From assembly GCA_964515055.1 (NCBI GenBank), contig CAZEUG010000003.1, positions 1-64,000 of the forward strand: 64,000 bases of DNA. Direction: 5' to 3'. Below are positions 59,128 to 64,000 of the stretch, one piece after another. Position numbers and translations under genes: made by a program. Origin of the DNA: QAMX01 sp964515055. Its GTDB lineage: Bacteria; Bacillota; Clostridia; Oscillospirales; QAMX01. Numbering within the stretch: position 1 is the stretch's first letter; each line of letters opens with the position of its first letter. The notes under the pieces are model-generated. The model did not search any database, was not told the origin of the DNA, and saw only the letters and a list, made by a program, of their open reading frames with translations.

Positions 59128-60546
59128 TCAGATCAGGGGAACGGTGCAGTCCGGCAGCGTTTTGATCCGGAAGATCGGCTGCCACTGCGCGGTGTCTACG
59201 GCCTCACGGCGTACTCCCGAACAGGCTGCATGGAATGCGGACGGAACACCGGACAAAACGACCGCAGTTGGGCCATCTGCACCGCCGATGATACCGATGG
59301 TTGCGGCTCCCGGAACATCCGAACCGGCACCACGTACCAGATCATCGCTCGGCGTACAGTCCACCAGAGAAAACGGCGGCTTTCCATCCTCCGGCGAAAG
59401 GGAATACTGCATGAGCAGCACGTTTGAAATGCCGTCGCAAAGCGTCTGCCAGCTCAGATCCTGAACCGTCAGTGTGTAAACCTGATTCGAGATCGGGTGG
59501 CAAACGGATACAGATTCGCCGATGGACGGTGTCGAAAACGGCACGCCCAACACTTTTTGAGGCCGTTGCTCCATGCGAAGCGTGCAGAAAAACGGCTCGG
59601 AAACGTCAGCACCCTTCCAACGGTAAGCAACGCGATGCAAAAGCCAGACGCGCTCCGGGTTCAAATGATAGTGTTCCATGAAACGAAGCACGTCCGCCTC
59701 CTGACAGGCTTCCTCCGGAAAACAGGCGGCAGGCCAATATACCATGCTGCAGGCGTGCGCAGTGGGCAGCTTTTGACCGTTCCATGTAATATGGCCGCGA
59801 AAATCCAGCTCCAACGGCTTCTGAGTAGAATGCCTGTCCATCGCAGCTCGAACGTCTTCCGGATCCGCTTCCATGCAAATGTCCACGACAAGCCCCTGCT
59901 CACAAAGATACATGGCGGGGATGTGCCATGTCTGTTCGCCCCAGGAAAAAATGACATCCAAATCTTTTTCGAAACCGATGTCTTTCGAGCCGTTTTCAAA
60001 TCCACCATCAAAGCTGACGCTCCACGCTGCCGGTTCATCGGATTCAACAGGGGAGGTCGCCTCCGAGTCCTCATCCTCCAAAACAGCGATGCCGGACAAA
60101 TCCAGCTCATCCTGCAGGGAATGAACATAGGCATACGGGTCATCCATAGGATCCAGCTTGAATTGCTCGGCAATCGCCTGAAGCGTCTGTTTTTGTTCCG
60201 GCGTTGGCGGGTATTCCGCCAGAAAGCCCGAAAACTGCTCACGAGTCCAGGCGTGGCACTGCTCGAGCGCTGCCATATCGGTACCGGATAACAGCAGGCG
60301 GAGCAAATCCTCAAAATTCCGCGCAATCGGGTGGATGTAGTCCCCAAAATTCATGGGGTTGACCGCAAAAATCACGGAACCAAAATCCGGGACGGTGCAA
60401 TAATGAATCCCGTCCACCCCGGCACAGCCGAGAATGACAGCGCCTTTTGGTGTGCAGAAGTAAACGCAGGAATTGTCACCCGGAGCAAAACCGAGTGCAG
60501 ACAAATCCAAGTGCAGCGCCTTCAGCCGTTTATAACATTCATCCAT
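59128..60546 (-). CDS. Uncharacterised protein with SUKH-like start and OadB-like GIIGGADGPT motif
   Basis: 472 residues, no signal peptide or membrane helix. The N-terminal part (about 1-110; LGFAPGDNSCVYFCTPKGAVILGCAGVDGIHYC then IARNFEDLLRLLLSG) has the look of a SMI1/KNR4 (SUKH) fold. An acidic linker (about 155-185) follows, then a beta-rich region with many Trp and Cys. Residues 418-427 are GIIGGADGPT, a signature otherwise typical of the membrane beta subunit of sodium-pumping decarboxylases (OadB). GAGGG lies eight bases before the ATG at 60546. It is alone between the tRNA and his operon. I do not recognise the whole family. Confidence 0.6.
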   Translation of the reverse strand: MDECYKRLKALHLDLSALGFAPGDNSCVYFCTPKGAVILGCAGVDGIHYCTVPDFGSVIFAVNPMNFGDYIHPIARNFEDLLRLLLSGTDMAALEQCHAWTREQFSGFLAEYPPTPEQKQTLQAIAEQFKLDPMDDPYAYVHSLQDELDLSGIAVLEDEDSEATSPVESDEPAAWSVSFDGGFENGSKDIGFEKDLDVIFSWGEQTWHIPAMYLCEQGLVVDICMEADPEDVRAAMDRHSTQKPLELDFRGHITWNGQKLPTAHACSMVYWPAACFPEEACQEADVLRFMEHYHLNPERVWLLHRVAYRWKGADVSEPFFCTLRMEQRPQKVLGVPFSTPSIGESVSVCHPISNQVYTLTVQDLSWQTLCDGISNVLLMQYSLSPEDGKPPFSLVDCTPSDDLVRGAGSDVPGAATIGIIGGADGPTAVVLSGVPSAFHAACSGVRREAVDTAQWQPIFRIKTLPDCTVPLI

Positions 60547-60670
60547 ATTGAAACCCTCACAGACCTGGTACAATTTTGTTGGGTATAGAATAGCACAATT
60601 CGCCGCTGAATGCAAGTGACCTCAAAAAAACGCCCCCCGCAATTTATTCAACGAAACCGGCAAAAGGGTC

Positions 60671-60699
60671 TTGACTTTAGCGCGGCAATGTGGTACTAT
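60671..60699 (+). promoter_or_regulatory. Promoter of the his operon
   Basis: TTGACT at 60671-60676, 17-base spacer, TACTAT at 60694-60699. Confidence 0.75.
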
Positions 60700-60703
60700 A
60701 GTA
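60694..60703 (+). promoter_or_regulatory. Candidate HisR operator palindrome
   Basis: TACTATAGTA is a perfect 10-base palindrome that covers the -10 box of the operon whose first gene encodes a TrpR-family regulator. Its placement would allow direct repression. The assignment is inference from position and symmetry. Confidence 0.45.
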
Positions 60704-60732
60704 TAGCGATTTTGAAATATGGAGGATGCATC

Positions 60733-61029
60733 ATGCCGAATTACCGGTCTGAGTCGATTGATCGCCTGTTCCGCGCCATTATGACGCTTGACAATCTGGA
60801 TGAATGCTATGCATTTTTTGAGGATATCTGCACCATCAAAGAGGTGCAGGACATGACACAGCGGTTGGATACCGCCTTTCTGCTCAACGAGGGAATGAGC
60901 TATCAGAACATCTCCCAACAGGTCGGTGTCAGCACCGCGACGATCGGCCGCGTCAGCCGCTGCCTGAACTATGGAAACGGCGGATATAAGGCGATTATTC
61001 AAAAATTGAAAGAGGCGGAGAATACCTGA
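60733..61029 (+). CDS. hisR: TrpR-family regulator YerC/HisR
   Basis: 98 residues of the YerC/YecD branch of TrpR-like proteins: helical with DLDECYAFFEDICTIKEVQDMTQRL-type dimer helices and the helix-turn-helix GMSYQNISQQVGVSTATIGRVSRCL near residues 54-78. YerC-type proteins have been reported as histidine-responsive repressors (HisR) in Firmicutes. Being the first gene of a hisZ-hisG-hisD operon agrees with that role. GGAGG lies seven bases before the ATG at 60733. The stop overlaps the hisZ start by one base. Confidence 0.85.
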   Translation: MPNYRSESIDRLFRAIMTLDNLDECYAFFEDICTIKEVQDMTQRLDTAFLLNEGMSYQNISQQVGVSTATIGRVSRCLNYGNGGYKAIIQKLKEAENT

Positions 61030-62144
61030 TGAATATTGCTGATTCTGTTTTGAAAAATGACGAAAAAATCGTCTATCTCTTGCGCTCACTGTATACACGG
61101 TACGGATATTCTCATTTCAAAATGAGCCAGTTTGAGGAATATGACCTCTACGTCCGCAACAAGGATTTCCTGATTTCCGACAGCGTCATCACCTTCACCG
61201 ATACAAACGGCAAGCTGCTGGCGCTGAAGCCGGACGTCACGTTCTCGATCATCAAGAATAACAAATACACGCCCAACTGCGTGCAGCGGTATTGCTACAA
61301 CGAAAACGTCTACCGCGTCTCGAAGGATACACACGCCTTCCGCGAAATCATGCAGGCTGGACTGGAATGCATCGGTGACATTGACAACTACTGCATTTGT
61401 GAAGTGCTGATGCTTGCGGCTCAAAGCCTGCAAACGATCTCAAATGATTCCGTCCTCACGGTTTCCTGCCTGGATTTTATCTTCGAAATTCTGGACAGCC
61501 TTTCGCTGTCGCCGGAAGTGGAGCAGAAGCTCCTGAAATGCATCGGCGAAAAAAATACACATGAGTTGACCAGAATTTGCCGGGAGCACATCGTCGCCGA
61601 TGAAAAAGTGGAGGCACTGAAAGCGTTGACATCTCTTTACGGCACAGCCGCCGACGTCCTGCCGCAGCTGCGTCGAATACTCACGGGAATCGTCTCGGAC
61701 GCCTCAATTCAGCACTTTGAAACCATCGTCTCCAAGGTGAACGACAGTCCCTATGGGAACCTGCTCCGTATCGACTTTTCCGTCGTCGGAGATATGAAAT
61801 ATTACAACGGCATCGTCTTTAAGGGCTTCGTCAATCAGATCCCAACCAGCGTGCTGTCCGGCGGTCAGTATGACCGGCTGATGCAGAAAATGGGGCATCG
61901 CTCCCGAGCCATCGGCTTTGCTGTCTATCTGGATACGCTGAAACGCCGCAATTCGTTGAAACAGTACGATGCAGATATCCTCCTGCTCTACGATGAAACA
62001 GCAGATCTGCAGGCGCTGCATGAGGCGGCAGCCCGACTTTCAGCAGAGGGAGAAACCGTGCAGCTGCAACGCGCCGTGCCGGAACGAATGAGATACCGGC
62101 AGATCATGAAATTTCAGAATGGGGAGGTGACCGTTCTTGGATAA
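61029..62144 (+). CDS. hisZ: ATP phosphoribosyltransferase regulatory subunit HisZ
   Basis: 371 residues, a paralogue of histidyl-tRNA synthetase without aminoacylation activity. It retains class II synthetase traces (LALKPDVTFSIIKNN, YCYNENVYRVSKDTHAFREIMQAGLECIG, DMKYYNGIVFKGFV, LSGGQYDRLMQKMG) and ends before an anticodon-binding domain. It assembles with short HisG into a histidine-sensitive octamer and is required because HisG here lacks the C-terminal regulatory domain. It overlaps hisG by eight bases. Confidence 0.92.
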   Translation: MNIADSVLKNDEKIVYLLRSLYTRYGYSHFKMSQFEEYDLYVRNKDFLISDSVITFTDTNGKLLALKPDVTFSIIKNNKYTPNCVQRYCYNENVYRVSKDTHAFREIMQAGLECIGDIDNYCICEVLMLAAQSLQTISNDSVLTVSCLDFIFEILDSLSLSPEVEQKLLKCIGEKNTHELTRICREHIVADEKVEALKALTSLYGTAADVLPQLRRILTGIVSDASIQHFETIVSKVNDSPYGNLLRIDFSVVGDMKYYNGIVFKGFVNQIPTSVLSGGQYDRLMQKMGHRSRAIGFAVYLDTLKRRNSLKQYDADILLLYDETADLQALHEAAARLSAEGETVQLQRAVPERMRYRQIMKFQNGEVTVLG

Positions 62145-62775
62145 GATGCTGAACATTGCATTGCCGAAGGGCAGACTTGGCGAAAAAGTCTACGCCATGT
62201 TCGAAAAGGCCGGGTTTGATTGCCCATCAATTCATGAAAACAACCGGAAGCTGATTTTTGAAAATCCGGCAAACGGCGTCCGCTATTTCTGGGTCAAGCC
62301 CTCCGATGTGGCCATCTATGTCGAGCACGGCGTCGCCGATATCGGTGTCGCCGGGAAAGACATCCTGCTCGAATACCAGCCGGATGTGTATGAACTCCTT
62401 GATTTGAACATCGGCAAATGCCGCATGGCGGTCGCTGCCAAATCGGGTTTTCATGACAACCCCGATCGAACGCTACGGGTGGCAACGAAGTTTTCGAACA
62501 TTGCACAGACCTATTATACATCACAGGGGCGCGACATCGACATCATCCATCTGAATGGTTCCATTGAAATTGCACCCATTCTGGGTCTGTCGGACGTCAT
62601 TGTCGATATCGTAGAAACCGGTACCACGCTGCGGGAGAATCATCTGGAGGTCATCGAGACAATTCTGCCGATCAGTGCCAGACTGATTGCCAATCAGGCT
62701 GGGTTCAAATTCAAAAACGAAGCCATCACGGAACTCGTGCATCAGATTTCAGCACAGCTGGAGGAAGACAAATGA
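62137..62775 (+). CDS. hisG: ATP phosphoribosyltransferase, short form
   Basis: 212 residues, first step of histidine synthesis. LNIALPKGRLGEKVYAMFEKAG, GVADIGVAGKDILLE, KFSNIAQTYYTSQG and VDIVETGTTLRENHLEVIE with the PRPP-binding loop are present. The start is taken as TTG at 62137 because GGGGAGG lies nine bases upstream; ATG at 62146 would be too far. The stop overlaps the hisD start (ATGA). Confidence 0.94.
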   Translation: MDKMLNIALPKGRLGEKVYAMFEKAGFDCPSIHENNRKLIFENPANGVRYFWVKPSDVAIYVEHGVADIGVAGKDILLEYQPDVYELLDLNIGKCRMAVAAKSGFHDNPDRTLRVATKFSNIAQTYYTSQGRDIDIIHLNGSIEIAPILGLSDVIVDIVETGTTLRENHLEVIETILPISARLIANQAGFKFKNEAITELVHQISAQLEEDK

Positions 62776-64000
62776 TCAAGATTCTGAAATACGGCGAGGT
62801 TGAACCGTCCCAAATTTTCGCAAGGGCCATGCCTGAAGTGAATGTCACGGATACTGTTGCCGAAATCATCCGCGAAGTGCGCGAAAAAGGGGATAAGGCG
62901 CTGTTTGCCTATTGCGAAAAGTTCGATCATGTCCAACTCTCCGCTCTGGCCGTCAGCGAAGCGGAAATTGAAGAGGCCATGAAAACGGTCGAACCACGCC
63001 TGATCCGCGTGCTGACACGCGCATCGGAAAACATCCGAAAATTCCATGAGTGCCAGAAGCGCACCGGCTTCATCCTCAATCAGGAAACCGGCGTGGTAAT
63101 GGGACAGAAGATCATTCCGATTGACCGCGCAGGACTGTACGTGCCGGGTGGTACTGCGAGCTATCCCTCTACCGTCCTCATGGACGCCATTCCGGCGAAA
63201 ATTGCCGGGTGCCGCGACGTGGTCATGGTGACACCGCCCGGTCAAAACGGCAAGGTCAACCCCGCCATTCTGGCCGCGGCAAAGATTGCGGGTGTCGACC
63301 GAATCTTCAAGGTGGGCGGCGCACAGGCGATTGCTGCACTGGCCTATGGTACCGAATCCATCCCGAAGGTCGATAAAATCGTCGGTCCGGGGAATGCCTT
63401 TGTCGCCGAGGCGAAAAAGCAGGTGTTCGGCGCTGTTTCCATCGATATGATCGCCGGCCCCAGCGAAATTCTGATCGTTGCGGATGAAACCGCCAACCCG
63501 CGCCATGTTGCGGCAGATCTGCTCTCACAGGCTGAACATGACAAAATGGCCAGCGCTGTGCTGGTGACGAATTCGCCGTCCCTTGCGAAAACGGTTCAAC
63601 AGGAGCTGGAAGTTCAGCTTCCAAAGCTCGAACGCGCCGAAATTGCTCGCGCTTCCATTGACCGCAATGGAAAAATCATTGTGGCAGAGAATCTGACAGC
63701 GGCGATTGAGATTGCCAACGAAATTGCGCCGGAGCATCTGGAGCTCTGCGTTGATCAGCCGTTTGATTTCCTCCATGCCATTCGCCACGCAGGCTCTATC
63801 TTCATGGGAAAAAACTGCCCCGAGGCGCTGGGCGATTATCTCGCCGGGCCGAACCACACACTACCGACCAGCGGCACAGCTAAATTCTCCAGTCCGCTGT
63901 CCGTCGATGACTTTGTCAAAAAGACACAGTACACCTATTTCACCCGCGATGCGCTGTCCGAGGTTGCAGAGGATGTCGCATATTTTGCAGAACAGGAGGG
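62772..64000 (+). CDS. hisD: Histidinol dehydrogenase, 3' end beyond the window
   Basis: The frame opens with ATG at 62772, overlapping the hisG stop, and stays open for 409 codons to the window edge. It begins MIKILKYGEVEPSQIFARAM and contains IPIDRAGLYVPGGTASYPSTVLM, KVDKIVGPGNAFVAEAKKQVFG, MIAGPSEILIVADETANP, LLSQAEHDKMASAVL and GPNHTLPTSGTAKFSSPLSVDDF, which include the zinc ligands and catalytic Glu/His. It oxidises L-histidinol to histidine in two NAD-dependent steps. About 20 C-terminal residues are probably missing. Downstream his genes are likely beyond the edge. Confidence 0.95.
   Translation, partial: MIKILKYGEVEPSQIFARAMPEVNVTDTVAEIIREVREKGDKALFAYCEKFDHVQLSALAVSEAEIEEAMKTVEPRLIRVLTRASENIRKFHECQKRTGFILNQETGVVMGQKIIPIDRAGLYVPGGTASYPSTVLMDAIPAKIAGCRDVVMVTPPGQNGKVNPAILAAAKIAGVDRIFKVGGAQAIAALAYGTESIPKVDKIVGPGNAFVAEAKKQVFGAVSIDMIAGPSEILIVADETANPRHVAADLLSQAEHDKMASAVLVTNSPSLAKTVQQELEVQLPKLERAEIARASIDRNGKIIVAENLTAAIEIANEIAPEHLELCVDQPFDFLHAIRHAGSIFMGKNCPEALGDYLAGPNHTLPTSGTAKFSSPLSVDDFVKKTQYTYFTRDALSEVAEDVAYFAEQE

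Overview
The window looks like chromosomal DNA of a strictly anaerobic, endospore-forming Clostridia, most likely a gut or rumen Oscillospirales/Ruminococcaceae-type organism. The evidence is Firmicutes-style gene order (rpsF-ssb-rpsR, acpS-nnrD-lipoprotein-alr), a spore cortex-lytic enzyme (SleB), a probable Re-citrate synthase, NfnAB, short HisG with HisZ, a circularly permuted GH3 beta-glucosidase and canonical TTGACA/TATAAT promoters. Coding density is high, most genes have AGGAGG-type ribosome sites, and ATGA overlaps are frequent.

Layout. 1-3142: possible mobile-element scar, made of a hairpin-rich non-coding edge, a GH5-like lipoprotein and an out-of-frame tail of rlmD. 3129-5510 (minus): rlmD and a DUF3298-type membrane-anchored protein. 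5682-6983: rpsF-ssb-rpsR with an S6:S18-type leader. 7035-11366: Re-citrate synthase, a GntR regulator and a U32 peptidase, with a palindromic operator candidate in the leader. 11380-19752: CofE-like ligase, two tandem beta-helix proteins, zinc-ribbon protein, permuted GH3, CorC/HlyC-type membrane protein and a 48-residue membrane peptide. 19843-28839: membrane protein, DUF4830 protein, SleB, NahK-like sugar kinase, RlmB, a degenerate P-type ATPase and an EF-G-like GTPase. 28910-32698: DUF6106-like protein, AcpS, NnrD, GerS/YdcC-like lipoprotein and Alr. 32715-38863 (minus): purE-C-M-N-H-D without purF. 39007-41821: prfB and a YifB ATPase. 41914-50291: one aromatic amino-acid operon holding every shikimate step plus the Tyr and Phe branch enzymes, preceded by an apparent leader-peptide attenuator. 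50323-54766: YgiQ radical SAM protein and NfnAB. 54758-58028: GH110-like lipoprotein. 58029-58810: gene-free repeat island. 58811-58998: tRNA-Val. 59128-60546: an uncharacterised protein with an OadB-like GIIGGADGPT motif. 60671-64000: hisR-hisZ-hisG-hisD, the last cut by the window edge.

The strongest regulatory observation is the leader at 41975-42156. It encodes a 41-residue peptide with a Tyr-Tyr-Tyr-Phe run, then a Rho-independent terminator, and the competing hairpins needed for ribosome-mediated attenuation can be drawn base by base. Other points worth following are the pseudo-P-type ATPase, the OadB-like motif in a soluble protein, the rlmD tail scar, and operator palindromes for the GntR and HisR regulators. 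All family calls come from reading motifs and gene order; no database search was run.
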